Shown: piece after piece, positions 22,896 to 35,089 of the stretch | Layout: the number at the start of each line of letters is the position of its first letter | Position numbering within the stretch: the stretch's first letter is position 1 | Assembly: GCA_036362985.1 (NCBI GenBank) | Contig: JAYGXS010000004.1 | Coordinates: 19,533,723-19,597,722, forward strand | Length of the DNA stretch: 64,000 nt | From: Ligula intestinalis | Taxonomy: Eukaryota; Platyhelminthes; Cestoda; Diphyllobothriidea; Diphyllobothriidae | Direction: 5' to 3' | Translations under genes and position numbers: made by a program | Notes under the pieces: model-generated | Seen by the model: the letters and a program-made list of their open reading frames with translations, nothing else | What the model was told of the DNA's origin: nothing | The model's database searches: none

Positions 22896-23027
22896 AAATA
22901 CTGTCTAGCCTACTAGCCGCTGTGCGGTTGGTGTCAGGGCCCCAGAAACTGGACCCAAAACACAACGTTCATCAACGAGGGTAAAGAGATCAGTTTCTGC
23001 TTGACCCTATCGCCACATATACGGGAG

Positions 23028-23402
23028 TGAAATAAGTTAAACCCTAGCAACTGCGATCTTGCAGACCATGGTTCCTTAGGAGAGAATAAGTCAGTGGAGG
23101 CCAGAATAGAAGGAGCAGTATATTGTGTACACGGAGGAACGAAGAATAATAGGGAAGAAGACTGACTACGGAAGGCACGTCATTCCGTTAAAGGGACGTG
23201 ATCCGAAGTACGATATAGTAGCAGGAATCCCCAGCGGCCCAGAGAGAGAGAGAGAGTGTTCGCACCTGCAAGTTTGCTATTTGTCGCCGGGCTAGAAAGC
23301 ATCTTTGCGGCAACTGTGATTGGCTGTTCTCAGACGTTGAGACCAACTTCTATGGGTCTTCGGGAAAGTTCACTTCGACGCAAGCTAGTCACTACAACCC
23401 TT
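23028..23402 (+). repeat. Hairpin-headed repeat, tail type a
   Basis: AAGTTAAACCCTAGCAACTG begins near 23033; AGTATATTGTGTACACGG, an AG run, GTGATTGGCTGTTCTCAG and AAGTTCACTTCGACGCAAGC follow in family order. The outer half of the head hairpin is lost. Confidence 0.72.
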
Positions 23403-23519
23403 TCTGTGGGAGTTTCATCAGAACCATCGGAGACTCTCTGGATAACCACGCAATTGCCTATTCCACTGAGAAAACTGGTAGCCGTGTCTAGCCGCTTATC
23501 GTACCTGGGTTAATTTCGT

Positions 23520-26110
23520 GGGTTCAAATTCTACTAACGTTATGTAGGCGTATGCTTTTGCTACATTCTTGTCAATCTCTCATCCTATGGTCCTTATCTC
23601 AGCTGCTTTTGGTGACCGTTATCCAATTTGGTTCTTTTTTATATTTGCGTTTTTTTATGCCGTCCCTGTTGGAATTTTCCCTTTTCTTTGGGTCTCCGTG
23701 ATGTGATTGTTCGGAAGTTGCCAGCTGCACGTCATCGTTTTTGGGGCCTAATTGTAACACGCTTAATGCGTACCGCTATTCTCCGTCGCAAGGAGAGCGT
23801 AATTTCCTACTAATATTTAATTTCAAGTTGTGGGGTCTAGACACATATTAGCTGTTGCATCTGAGCACTCGTCTAATTCGTTTTAGATTCACGTAAATGT
23901 TGGAAGAGCGCATCATCCCTTTGGATTTATGGCCTACTTTTGCCGCTCTCAAAGGAGAGTGAAATTTGTGCTTTCGGTAGGATTGCGTCATAGGAATTAG
24001 AGCTGACTGAATAGTGCTGTTGGATTCCTATAGTAGAAAGGACTAAATCAACTAACTTCAAGGGAGCAGCGGGCTTTTTAAAACTCGCCTTACTTTGAAT
24101 CAACCTTCTTTAGGGTAAGTTAAGCAAAAACTAGAAGGATACGCAAAAACGATCAGTACTGTGGAGTAATTTATATGCGGAGTCACAGCTCCAACACGGC
24201 TCTGCAGACGGTCGATTAGACTGAGATTTTTATCCTTAACTTCTCATACCGCAGTCATTAGCCAAAGCGAGTCTGGGCTGGAGAAGGTTTTTTACTTCAC
24301 CTTTTCTGGAACTTATCCAAGGCAGCTTATGCTAACCATCTTGTAGTTAATTGGGATTAGGAGATTAAACTGGCCACTCGAGGCATCTGCTGTTAATAAA
24401 GTTTTGTAATTTGAAGCATTGCGACATTTATAATGCAATGCACCGTCATCGTGGAAAACTAATTTTGGCAAACTTGACAATACTGGTGGTATATGTAGTC
24501 ATATTACTTCTACATAGTGTAGGTTTCCCGTCGAGAGAACCCAAACGACTCCCACCTGAGCTCTAGGTGGCTGCCAACGCCTGGGTGGGATTTAAAGCAC
24601 GTCGCACAGTCAACGTGCACATTCCGCTATAGAATCGCTCGCCTTTTGTCTTCCAAATGCGGACTCCTCTACCAAGCTTTCGCAGTCGAAACTGTGACTC
24701 ATACGTCCAACGCACTTTATCCCAATGGGATGAACGATGAACCCATTGTCGCATAGCTCACTCCATGCGGGCTCATTTACAATTTCTACTAAATCACGGG
24801 GATTTAAGCAGTCTTATTGCTTGAAAATCACGCGTGCTCAAAGTACATGCCACAATTAGGCCCTCATTTGGGCACACTTTACTATATTCCTATTTTTGCA
24901 TTCCTGCTGCCGATTTCGGTAAGCTATCATCCAGTTGTTTGTGGGATACGCAAAGACTCGTAATGACCTCCTGCGTAAGGTACAATTAGTGCCCGATCTC
25001 AAGAAATATTAATGGCAACTCTGACTTGCTTTTTCGACAAGGAAGACTACGTAGCTGGAGTTGTAACAGTGATACTCATGTGGCATAATCCATGATATTT
25101 CGGACACGGCAGGATGAGAGCTTGTAAATGCATTTCTCTTCGGCCACCTGTAGAAGCTTTAGCAGATAAACGTGCCAACTTCAGTAGTATGACTTTTCTA
25201 TTGATTTCCGATGCCTTTTTAAAGCCGACGGTATTAAAAAAATTGTAGAAAGCATACACAAAATGTACGTTTTTGTGTTCAGTTGTCAGCAAGTCACCTC
25301 ATATTCGACCTTCATAGTCGAAGAAAGGGTGTACTAAGTATTTTCAAGTTCCTAATTTGGAGACTTTTTAACCCGTGAAATGCTTGTTCATGCAGCACCG
25401 TATTTGCCCTTCTATTAGTACTCTTGATGAAGTATACGACATCTAGTACAAAAGTTAATGGGAATTACGTAGTATATTCGCAACATCATAGATGAACTCG
25501 TGTCTTCCTCACATGGAAACAACACAATGTGCAGGCTAAAAACTCTCAATGCAATGGAAATTTAGGCTCAGAATTATTTGGAACTTACAAAACTTGTTTC
25601 AAGGTTAAATATACCCTTTCTTAGAATACAAGAGTTTAAAAATACATTATCTTTTTGGATATCTTGACCTATAAAGAATGAACGAAGACCGTTCCCCACA
25701 TTATATTGAAGTATAAGAGTTCATTCACAGTGATAGTGAGGATTTGCTTGTGCCCCCAGCCCGCCAGGTCACATTCTCCCACGGTGTTTAATAGCTGAAT
25801 AATAATGAGAATCCTGTTTAAGGTCAGGAAGGAGCCTATCTTCCGCATTCCAATTCACCACTTTATCAACCTAAATGTTGAAAATGCATGTGAGTTGTAT
25901 CACACGGCCTGTGGCGGCCGAAAATGTTGAGTGAGTAAGGTACCTCCGAATTTTTCCAGTCAGAGCAAATATTAAACGGAGTTGATAAGGACCACACCGA
26001 GCACATGAATATGGAGTTCATAAGCAAGTGCAGTAGAGACGTTCGGAAAGTAATCTAATGGTAATGAGCGTACTAACATATAATAGGAGTAAAATATAAA
26101 ATAAGGAATA
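23520..26110. other. No gene or repeat recognised
   Basis: Short frames only, AT-rich in places. No motif, and no match to other parts of the window was noticed. Confidence 0.5.
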
Positions 26111-26115
26111 CAGTG

Positions 26116-26140
26116 TTACACACACACACTCACACACACG

Positions 26141-26181
<41 letters not shown>
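26116..26181. repeat. CA/TA microsatellite
   Basis: A CA run with a few CT and CG interruptions passes directly into a TA run of about 20 bases. Peptides read through it are artefacts. Confidence 0.95.
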
Positions 26182-26221
26182 GTTGCTGATAGAAGCGAAA
26201 ATGCGTGTTCCTGGACATAAT

Positions 26222-26480
26222 TGAGAAGGCAAGGCGATCATAAGAACCAAGGATTTAATGTCCTGACGTTTCGGAATCAGACAAGCTTCCACCAACGCCA
26301 CCACCCCCGGATAAGACGAGCCCGCAGCCGCATGACAACAGGCATTCCCATGCCTAGCTAAATTTTACCTATAAATACTGTGATTGTTTGTGCATTTACC
26401 ACCTTTGACAATGGAAGCTTGTCTGATTCCGAAACGTCAGGACATTAAATCCTTGGTTCCTGTGATCGCCTTGCCTTCTC
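26222..26480. mobile_element. Inverted-repeat element with GAAACGTC arms
   Basis: The arms 26222-26290 and 26411-26480 match in inverted orientation over about 70 bp with very few differences (AAGGCGATCA, AACCAAGGATTTAATGTCC, GGAATCAGACAAGCTTCC). The spacer is 120 bp and non-coding. Each arm has CTGATTCCGAAACGTCAGGAC, a hammerhead-like core that lacks the GA and almost all of stem II. TA repeats flank both sides. Confidence 0.7.
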
Positions 26481-26512
26481 ATATATATATACTTGAACAT
26501 CGCAGTGGCAAG

Positions 26513-26553
26513 GGTTTTGCCTGCTAACTTATCCCACTGCGGTAGGGGAATGA
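26513..26553 (-). repeat. Head hairpin of the dispersed family, isolated
   Basis: CGCAGTGG (26504-26511) pairs with CCACTGCG (26536-26543) around AGGGTTTTGCCTGC and AACTTATC. The outer stem is kept, while the inner bases differ from other copies. Confidence 0.5.
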
Positions 26554-27120
26554 GTTGTGCGATCCATGTAGAAAATGCCGACCTACCGGATACTTGCAAT
26601 GGCAAAGAAAGGGTTCCTACGGTTATCCAAACGGACCTTCTGCTCACAAACAGCGTTTGTATACGCCCTAAGGCTCCTCTGGCCGAAGATGAACGCAGCA
26701 TGTGCATTCAAACCGCTTGCCACGTCAGGCTACAGTGACGAAACAGAAACGTAGGTAGTTGTAGGAAACATTCTTCCCCTCCTCCATCCCTATATTCCTC
26801 ATAGGACAAGACTACAACCCCCGATCTCTGAACGTCTTCAACCCTCTCCCGATAGTTACTGCTTATCGAATATTTCAACTTTTTTGCTTTACCCCCCCCC
26901 CCCCCTCCTTATATTTCGGCAAAGGCCTTAGGGTGATGAATAGTTGAAGGCGCACGTTCATTAAACCTAGATTATTAAAGTTTAAATTGCTCTTTTGTTG
27001 GTTGTGGTGAGAAAACGCCTCATTTTCTCAGAGTCTCATCAGCCTCCATGCCTGTGCGCATGCGGTAAGCCGATGGGGGGGGGGGTGAAAATTAGTGCAA
27101 TGCTTGAAGTGGCATGAAGC

Positions 27121-27440
27121 TATCGCAGGGCGTTAAGTAAGTTAAACCCTAGCAACTACGATCTTCAGACCATGGTTACTCAGTAGAGCATAAGTCTTGG
27201 AAAGGCCAGATTAGTAGGAACAGTATATTGTGTACACAGAAAAACGGATTATAGATGGAAAGAGTTTTGACTACGGAGAGCACGACCTTCCGCTAGAGTG
27301 GCGAGATCCAAAGTGCGTCATAGTCGCCGGAATCCCCAGAGGCCCAGAGAGGGAGAGAGCGTTTACGCACCAGGACAGACGTCGAGCCCAACTTCTGTGG
27401 GTCTTCGGGAAAGTTCATTTCGACGCGAGTTAATCACCAC
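27121..27440 (+). repeat. Hairpin-headed repeat, tail type a
   Basis: It starts ATCGCAGGGCGTTAAGTAAG and continues TTAAACCCTAGCAACTACGA, AGTATATTGTGTACACAG, CCCAGAGAGGGAGAGAGCG and AAAGTTCATTTCGACGCGAG. A segment with the CCAAT box is deleted relative to the copy at 23.03 kb. Confidence 0.75.
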
Positions 27441-27449
27441 AAAGTCTCC

Positions 27450-29230
27450 CTATTCCCCTGGATTCTTGTAAGTACAAACCAAGGAGGCAAGGATGGCAGA
27501 CTCGAAGGACATCCCGAGTCAGAACACGCGGACCTCACAGGAAAACTGGGTCATGTTGACTTAGTGATTTTTACTTCCACGAAGAGCGGTCATTTTTGCA
27601 ATCAGCGAGACCCCCAGTCACCAGCATATTTGTTAGACTCTAGGAGAGAGCATATTTTAGTGTTTTAGTTTGTTTTATTGACCTGATTACCTAGTGCTCC
27701 GTCTAAGAGTGAGATTTTATTTATTTGCTCCCCAAAAAACGTTGACCTTTCGTCTCGGTTTCAATTATTCCGGAAGAAAATCAAGTATTCCTGCTGCCCT
27801 CATTGGTGCTAAGAACTCATTAATTGCATTTATTACTGCTCAAAAGGATGAAGGAGTACTCCAGTCAGAGTTGCACCAAAACGAGAAAGTCCACAAAAGT
27901 GGACAATAATTACGGATAGCATGCCGTCAAGGTTAGTCCTAAGAAAAAGGGCTACTAAGTTTGGTATACATTATGCGAATGTTTCTGGCAAAAACTGCCT
28001 TCTCAGCCTGCCGCGTTGGCCTAAAAGTGTTTTCAGTTTAAATCAAATCAACTAGTAAAGAGGAGTTTAATTTAATGTGGGGGTGGGAGAAGGACGGTTC
28101 TGCCAAACAACAAACTAATGAGCCAGAAATAGCTATCCTAGCTGTTCTTGTCTTTGTCGGTAATACCTAAAATATCGAACTCTCAGTGAAGGTGTTTTCC
28201 CCCGCATAATTTCAATCTATTTTGACTCAGTCTTAGAATATTTATAGAAGGTAACCGGCGTCGCTCACATTTAACTCGCTTGCCTTCTCAGCAACGATAA
28301 TTATTCACTCCTGTCAGACCACAATGGGTACACAACATGTCGACCGGTGTGGTGGGAGAATTTAGGTAGACGATCCTCAAACTATTAAGGGCATATTTGC
28401 TCAATTCAATTGACCCAATTGTGAAAAATCTGGCGGCGTCCGCCGGAGTCGAACCCACATAGCAGGGAAGGCCTTTACGCAGCCTTGACGCAACCTAACA
28501 AAATCTCCATAGACTTATTTGGCCACAGAGTCGTATTATTATTTAGCAATCTGTTGTCAGTGCTATCCTCTAATCTGAACCTCCAGAGTTCCCAGAAAAT
28601 AATTGACAAGTTGGTATTAAATGTTTCACCCGATCAAGCATATTTTCTCCTTTTTTACTGTGCCCCCTTTAAAAATGAAGGTGAGCACAGCCAAAGGAAT
28701 GCAAAAACGATGGCCTGATTTAGACGTGGCAAGTACTGAGGGCTTTTTAAAGCATAGTTTCCCACGCACAAATTTAAAGCAAGCGAAAACAGGCCCTACA
28801 TAAACGTGGCTATCCCTCATGCTTCATTCAAGAACACATCAGCACTTTACAGCCAAAATCTACGAAACAGTCGTTTCCGAAAAAGCATGTTTTTATATCT
28901 TTACCTTTTAAGTGTGGCAATATCTGAAACACAATTAAGTGATGGCTATGTTGTACCATAGAAGGAACGTAAAAAGCAGCTGAGCTAGTGCTGTTTGCTT
29001 CCACTAAAAGCCTTCCAGTTAACCGGAAAAAGGATGCCTTGCCTTTGCACGCCACCCCAAACTGTGGCTGTTAATTCACTTGCACTTGCGGATACAAGTA
29101 CATTGGCCATACTCAAAGACAACTGGCGACCAGGGCCGCTGAACATTTACCTGATCGGCTTTTTAAACAACAAAACAAAGTGCCACGTCCTTCATTACAA
29201 AGCACCTGCGAGACAGTGGTCATATAGGTG
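27450..29230. other. No gene or repeat recognised
   Basis: Frames at 28485-28803 and 29055-28828 are short and overlap on both strands; no motif is seen. Confidence 0.5.
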
Positions 29231-29235
29231 TTAAG

Positions 29236-29640
29236 GCTAAGACGGTTAACCCTAACACCTACAATCTTCGAGGCCCGGTTCCTTAGGAGAAGTTTTGGGA
29301 AGGTAGAGTAGATGGAACAGTGTATTGCTTATAGAAGAGATAAGGGAAAGGTTTCCAATAGGTCTTGCAGGGCGTAGGACCACGAGGCCCGTAGGACAGG
29401 GCGGTGTCGCCGGCCGCGACGCACCTGAGCGGAATCCCAAGTGTCCGTAAGCGTAGGATTTCAGTGATGACCGAAAAAGGGGTCATAGTCCCAGAGCGCT
29501 GATTGGACTACGTGAGCTAGGATGCGTCTGTGCATCCCAGTCGGCTAGAGCGAAGGTCACGCGTCCAGTTGCGGACACCGCGCTGTCGACTGGGCAAGAC
29601 CAAATCTGGGGCATCTCGCGTTTAGAGGCAGTTGGCAGTA
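29236..29640 (+). repeat. Hairpin-headed repeat, tail type c
   Basis: GTTAACCCTAACACCTACAA and GGCCCGGTTCCTTAGGAGAA mark the head; AGTGTATTGCTTATAGAAG is the central block. The tail (AGGTCTTGCAGGGCG, GAATCCCAAGTGTCCGTAAG) matches 16.2-16.6 kb and 48.36 kb. Confidence 0.6.
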
Positions 29641-30504
29641 AGACCGCCACAGTCACTCTATTGACCTAAAAACTTCTTTCCGGGTTCTTTTTTGAGCACG
29701 AACAAATCGGACCTTGCGCTACATTGAAGCAGCCTATATACGGCGGAAGAAACCCGACCTACGTAAGCAGTTAGACCATGTGGATAATCCCCAACTGCCC
29801 TAGTAATCGCGTGCCCACATTTAATCATCCTTTTATTTTTGAAGCTACCGTCGCTACTTTTCCCTCCCAAGTTTAAAGAAGACATTATTATTGACTATTC
29901 GTCACGTTGGAAAATGACCTTGCTGTTATTGATTCTGTGAAAATTCAAAAAGCTGTGTTCTCCATTTGTTTCGTTATTCATACAAAGAGAGGAAGCAGTT
30001 GACACTCTCTACCGAAATTTGTTTTTGCAAATAAATCCTGCTGTTTTCGCTTGCTTTAAAATTACCGAGGGGCTTTGATGGCTTTTTCGAACGACCAGCA
30101 GATTTAAGTATCTTGGTACCGCAAAACGTCGAAGGTCACAAAAGGACACACAGGATGTACATTGCATTTCCAGCCGGGCGTTGCATGTTTGCGTGAGAAA
30201 TCTCCAGATAAGAAAATATCCCTTTCAAAGGCCGGTTCACTAATTTTGTCGCGTACAACAGGGGTTTAAAAGAAAACAAATCGGATTTACTCAAACTGGA
30301 TTCGGTTGATTAGCAAACCATTAATTCCGACATGACCGCGTTATAAATACCCCACTAACTATCAAAACTTTGATCATCGCGGTTAACGTGCCTTCCTGCC
30401 TGCATTGGAAGAGCAGTAGGAGATTGAAGCAGGCAGTGTCGGCATTCCCAATCTTACAAAGGGGGCTAAAATTAATTAACTACTGTAAAAAAATACTCCG
30501 ATAT

Positions 30505-30950
30505 AAAGAGAAAATTGAGCTCTTTCATTTCCAGCCAAAATTGTATCATTTATTTTCAGATAAATTTAAAAGTTGGTCAAAGTTCTCCATTTTCACTTTG
30601 AAGTAACCTCGGAAAAAGGTATCACGTACAGAGATTCACCAGCTAAATATCCAATCAAACTTCTTTTTAACTAGCTAATATACTATTGAGATTTTTTTAA
30701 ATTGATCCTAGGCACAACAACATCAGACTTCTGTTGCGGATGTTCTTTTTGCTCGACAATGAGTTTTGCTGTTTTGCATAGTTTAGAAATATGGCCTACA
30801 TAGCTATCTTCATAAGAACTAATTTGATAAATTCCTTTAAGGAGTACCTTATTTTAAAGGTTTTTATATAAACGCCTAACAGAATCTACATTTACGAGAG
30901 CAAGCTTGAAAACACTTAAATGTTGAAAATTTTCTGGAATTTAATGGGCG
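30505..30950 (+). repeat. AT-rich dispersed repeat, copy 2
   Basis: This is the partner of 10495-10920; the reading frame shared with copy 1 has several stops here. The sequence upstream (30370-30500) is open in one frame but is not shared with copy 1. Confidence 0.6.
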
Positions 30951-31046
30951 ATCTGAAATTAATTTCAATCCAATACCTAAGATATGCATAAAGATATTTT
31001 ACAAAAGAAAAGAAAAGTTCATAGATATGATTTCAGCTGGCGATTA

Positions 31047-31445
31047 TATACAGGGTGTCCTAAAAGATGCATACGCATTTTAAATAATTGCAAACTTGGT
31101 GTCTAGTATAATTTTATTATTTCAAAAATGTAAAAATATTTACAAATATCCTTTAATTTTTTAAATTCTATTTTGACTATTGTAACAGTGGCTGAAATGA
31201 TAGAAGCCACTGAGCATGAACGCCCCCGAATACCAAGGGACTTTTCATGGTGTGTGCGATTCCATTGTTTTGCGTTGTCAGCAATGTAGAGATCAAAATG
31301 AACGTCAGTTTAAGAAAATTCAGTGAAGAAAACAATAAAATGATACTTTTAATGTTTTTACACTTTTTTATGATAAAAGTATGATAAACATAAGTTTTAC
31401 AATCATGTAAAATTTGTATACATTTTTTTGGTACACCCTGTATAC
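31047..31445. mobile_element. Foldback MITE with mariner-like ends
   Basis: The ends are TATACAGGGTGTCC and, inverted, GGTACACCCTGTATA, flanked by TA. The similarity of the arms continues inward to about 31175 and 31320 (GTAAAAATATT versus GTAAAAACATT). ACAGGGTGT-type ends and a TA target are typical of Tc1/mariner-related non-autonomous elements. A 94-codon minus-strand frame crosses it but no transposase motif is visible. Confidence 0.65.
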
Positions 31446-31449
31446 ATTT

Positions 31450-32475
31450 TACATGCTGCACATCTGTAGAACTTGAGCATTCCTTCGAAAATGCAATTTT
31501 TCTAAATAAACAATTAGTACTTTTTACAGTCCTTTCAGGTTACAAATTCGGCCTAATGTTGTTCATTATTATTTCAAAGTTTTCGTAAATGCGTTAATGC
31601 CGGTTTGCGAGTGATTATCAATCATTCGAAAATTTCGGCATTTTGCCTAAATCTTCGGCTGTACTGTACTGTCGTTTAAGATGGGCAAGGGGAGAGGGGA
31701 CGTTGAATCGGTAGGCCGGGGAAACATCTGTATGGCCTAAGGGCCCTTCGCACTCACCAAACATTATCCTCCTTTCGATGGTTTACAAGATCCAAAGGAT
31801 CTACCTTCATTAGTCGAAATGCTCTGGGCAGGACACGGAGGTAGGCGGTAGAGCCAGCCCAGCAGCAGTTTATGTGCACGTCTAACTGCGAGCGATAATT
31901 GCAAGGCGGAGCCGAACAGCCGGCGTCAGCCCCGTCGAGACACGCAGAGACGACCCTATTTGGAAAATCACAGCAGGACGAAGACCGCCACTGGTCGCCG
32001 TGACAACCGCCGACCTCTAGCAAAGGCATTTGGCGATGACCTCTGCGTCAGTGATTTGTCATTACAACTAGCGGTGAACTTAAGTACAACGGCGCACGTT
32101 TTAAATAAAAAGCCGGGTAACGCGGGCCTGGGTGTAATTACAGTGCCCCTAAACGGGATCAACACGTAGGCCAGCTCAAGGTACGGCAGCCGTTACTCGG
32201 GTTGCGCGCCGATAACAAATGCCGAAACTGGGGGCGGGGGAGGGGCGTGATGGCACGCACAGGGGGCGACTTCGGTCGCGCCCGATCCCGTCCGATCCCG
32301 GCCCCAGCCTTCCTGACTGCGTGTTGACACCGGGCCTAAGTGAGTGAGGGAGGAGAGGGTACGGTAGACACATTGCAAGTCTACAATCACTTAAAACTAG
32401 TTCACTCGTAAGTCACCGTCCCTGCAGCACCTATTTGTGAAGCATAGGATGGACATTGTTACGGGCCGGCTTAAG
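31450..32475. other. No gene; weak dispersed repeat at the right
   Basis: 32330-32415 (GAGTGAGGGAGGAGAGGG, then AATCACTTAA and AAGTCAC) resembles 62490-62575 in the same orientation. No protein is recognised. Confidence 0.4.
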
Positions 32476-32479
32476 TGCA

Positions 32480-32900
32480 TGCTGCCCGAACGACATTCCC
32501 ACGCCAAGCGTCCATTCCTCTCACACCTAACGCACGACGTGGCGGCGCACGACCCTAATGCAAGCCAGACAACCGGTCCGGCCATGCAGACAAAGTGCAT
32601 TGTCTGACACCTGCACCCAGCTCATGCCAAGCGGTAGACTAACATGTCAACTCTCATGACTCACCAACCAATGAAGTCATGTCTTTCTTGTGACTGCCAT
32701 CTAATTGGTCCAACCTTGTACGCGCGTGTTCGCTTGCTCTTAAGTATGCTGTACTAGGTTTGCTCTAAGATTTCTGCTTTCTGCACCCTTCTTGTTGTGT
32801 CCTTCCTTCGGGGCTCACACGAGGTGTGGTTAAACGGTGAATATTACAGCCTTGGCCACCGTTATAACAGACATAATCGAAATCGAAGGTCGAACTGTTA
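32480..32900 (+). repeat. LTR-like repeat R3, opposite orientation
   Basis: CAACCAATGAAGTCATG (CCAAT box), CGTGTTCGCTTGCTCTTAAG, TATGCTGTACTAGG and TTCTTGTTGTGTCCTTCCTT match the reverse complement of R3 at 19.9-20.1 and 43.1-43.3 kb. The GGGGCTCACACGAGG that follows may be a decayed primer-binding region. No second LTR and no gag or pol are seen nearby. Confidence 0.45.
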
Positions 32901-34013
32901 GAGTATTTACCAGATAGATGTGGAGATTGCCCCCGCGTCTGAAGCTCTCGATCACTTCTAGATGACTTTTGGGGGAGATCGTCTAGTATGAATTGCAGAG
33001 AAAGCGCGGCGTGTAATTTTGCGCCAAAATTCCAGAAGCGTGGGCGTTTAACTTGAAAGGACTGCGTGGGCGGGAGAGTTCTCAACTACTCCCCTTTCAT
33101 CACTTCGAATTCAACGACTAAGCTAACTCATATGGCAGTCTTTCACCCTCAAGTTACGCTCCGTACAATGACAGCAACACGAAAAGCTTAACAGCCCATA
33201 GTATTAGTCGTACCGGTCATGTATGCTCACTTATAAACAACGGAATTGCGAGCTGCAGACCGTATGGTATGCAGACGCTGTATTTTACGGCCTAAAATAA
33301 GAGCTAACATTTTTAAAAGACGTGCAAAATGTTTCATTTACCACTGCACTTAGCCTCGTCTCCAGCCTGAATGACTCAACCTTGCCCTGGAAATACGATC
33401 AGGGCTGGGAGCCAAGTGCTGTGGAGGTCCGCTAATTTAAAGTCAACTTTGTGCGCAGTTTACCGCTGCTTCTGGCAGAAAGGAGAGCTAAATACACTCG
33501 GAAGTGGATATGTTTCCCCACCGAAACAATCATGAAAGGAAAATAGCGAAGCGTTAGAAGTGCATTTTGTAATGAGGATTAGTCTCGAAAATAGACGCAT
33601 TAAATAAGCGAAAGTGACGACTGCTTTTCAAAGGGAAGTTTGCGACAGTTACTAGCACTAACATCTCTGTAATGATCGACAATGATGACATGTCAAAAGT
33701 AGATTTTGGGAATGATAGCAATGGACTAAGCAGCAATGCTAAAAGACACTTAACGGTGCACTGACAATGACGAACATAAAATATGTCCGTTCCCATGATG
33801 CAAGGTTGCAGTTGAAGCTTTATCTTCGAGATGGTGAAGCGATGATCCGCCCAGCCAGCAGCGTCGCAGATTGCTTTAGTCGCCAGTACCTCCTGTCGAT
33901 CTCACTCTGCTCCTGACGAGAACTTGGTCCAGCAGGTGCCAGTGATCCGATCGGGGTGCATCTGTGCTGCCTTCTCCTGTTTTGGAAGGCGGGAGAAGGT
34001 GAGAAGAAGACAA

Positions 34014-34090
34014 CTCGATCGCTGGGACAATACTTTTATTCGTCTGACGTTTTGACATCCGTCGCGGATTCACCATCAGAGACATTAGTA
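34014..34090 (-). ncRNA. Hammerhead-like motif, GTCCCAGC-type end, copy C
   Basis: On the minus strand CTGATGG, a spacer with GAATCCGCGACGGATGTC, then AAAACGTC and AGACG. Two core bases are changed (the last A of CTGATGA and the G of GAAA), so it is probably inactive. It ends with TATTGTCCCAGCGATCG, shared with the copies at 49.4 and 51.8 kb. Confidence 0.5.
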
Positions 34091-34264
34091 TAAAACGGAA
34101 GCAGAAACGGTGTCAGGAGGGGACGCCGTGCTGCGCAGGTTTGCAGCATGAGGATCCCGGAAGTCCAGTACTCCCTCTCGAGCGGCGAGGTCTGTCCAGA
34201 CATGCACATTAAAGTCACCAAGGGCAATCAGCTTGTCTTTCTTTGTCACAGTCACCTAGTGGAC

Positions 34265-34705
34265 CTATAGTGGCCTCTTGCAGCCACTTGGAACCCAAGA
34301 TCAGCCGCTGACGCTTGGCGCCTTTGGCCTGCGCGCACACTGCCTCCTGGGGCTAGGCGCTGACTGTCCTTGACCGACGCGCGCATACGCCTCATCGTGG
34401 CCGCGCGCCCGACCGCTAGTCTAGACATTAGCCACGTGATGGGCTGCCGTTAGATAGCGTGCGTTGGCATTCTGGCGATTTCCAACGCCCTCGTTACTCC
34501 AGAATTGACGCTCTGGCAGTCGGACAGCAGTCACCCAAGAGTCAAAACCCTTTCCATCTATTCTCCTATCCCTCTGTGCAGAATACACTTTTCCTAACAA
34601 TCTGGTTTCCCCACTGTCTTCTCCTCACCTAAAGGAACTACGGGCCTGGAAGATCGTAGCTGTTAGGGTTAAACCTTTTTAGCCTTAACACCTGTCGATA
34701 GACCT
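34265..34705 (-). repeat. Hairpin-headed repeat, tail type b, inserted in an RTE copy
   Basis: The copy matches 17495-17961 along its whole length and ends in a decayed head hairpin (GGTTAAACC, TTTTTAGCCTTAAC, CTGTCGAT). It splits the RTE endonuclease between its two halves, so it inserted later than the RTE. Confidence 0.75.
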
Positions 34706-35089
34706 GTAGGCTCTCGTAGAATCGGCTGTTTGCCTCGGCGGAGCTGGCCCTCGGAAGCAGAAGGGAGGTGGAGGAGGGGGGTACATAGGCGAATTCGGAT
34801 CCCCAATCCTCAATCGATCTTTGATGCTCTGCGCCAGACAGGGTAGTCGCTCCAGGATATCGTTCTGGATGGCAAAGGCGACGCCCGCGTCGCGTCGCGT
34901 CGGTCTACCTTCGGTCGATCGCTGCATAAGAATCTGTAGCCGGCACCCACCTCCTCCCTACTTAAATAATCGGGTCTCGCTGAGAGCAGCATGGTCCACC
35001 TTTTAGCGCTATTCTCCAATCCGGTCGATCGCTCCTCGTATTATCTACAAAAGGGAGCAGACTCACTACAGTGGTCCGTGGGATGGGCT

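Larger units (their letters stand above)
33876..35085 (-). pseudogene. RTE-type endonuclease copy broken by nested insertions
   Basis: Three pieces of an RTE-clade endonuclease lie in order on the minus strand. 35085-34800 reads FVDNTRSDRP, then VGAGYRFLCSDRP and GVAFAIQNDILERLPCL. 34250-34135 reads DKLIALGDFNVHV, carrying the catalytic Asp and Asn. 33990-33880 reads MHPRSDHWHLLDQVLVRSR. The gaps are filled by a hairpin-headed repeat (34265-34705) and a PLE-type end (34014-34090). Frameshifts occur in the first piece. The element is dead. The copy at 45.06-46.44 kb aligns with all three pieces. Confidence 0.75.

Noticed and set aside
26018..26304. Ile-Tyr and Cys-Val repeat peptides
   Set aside because: Translations of the CA/TA microsatellite.
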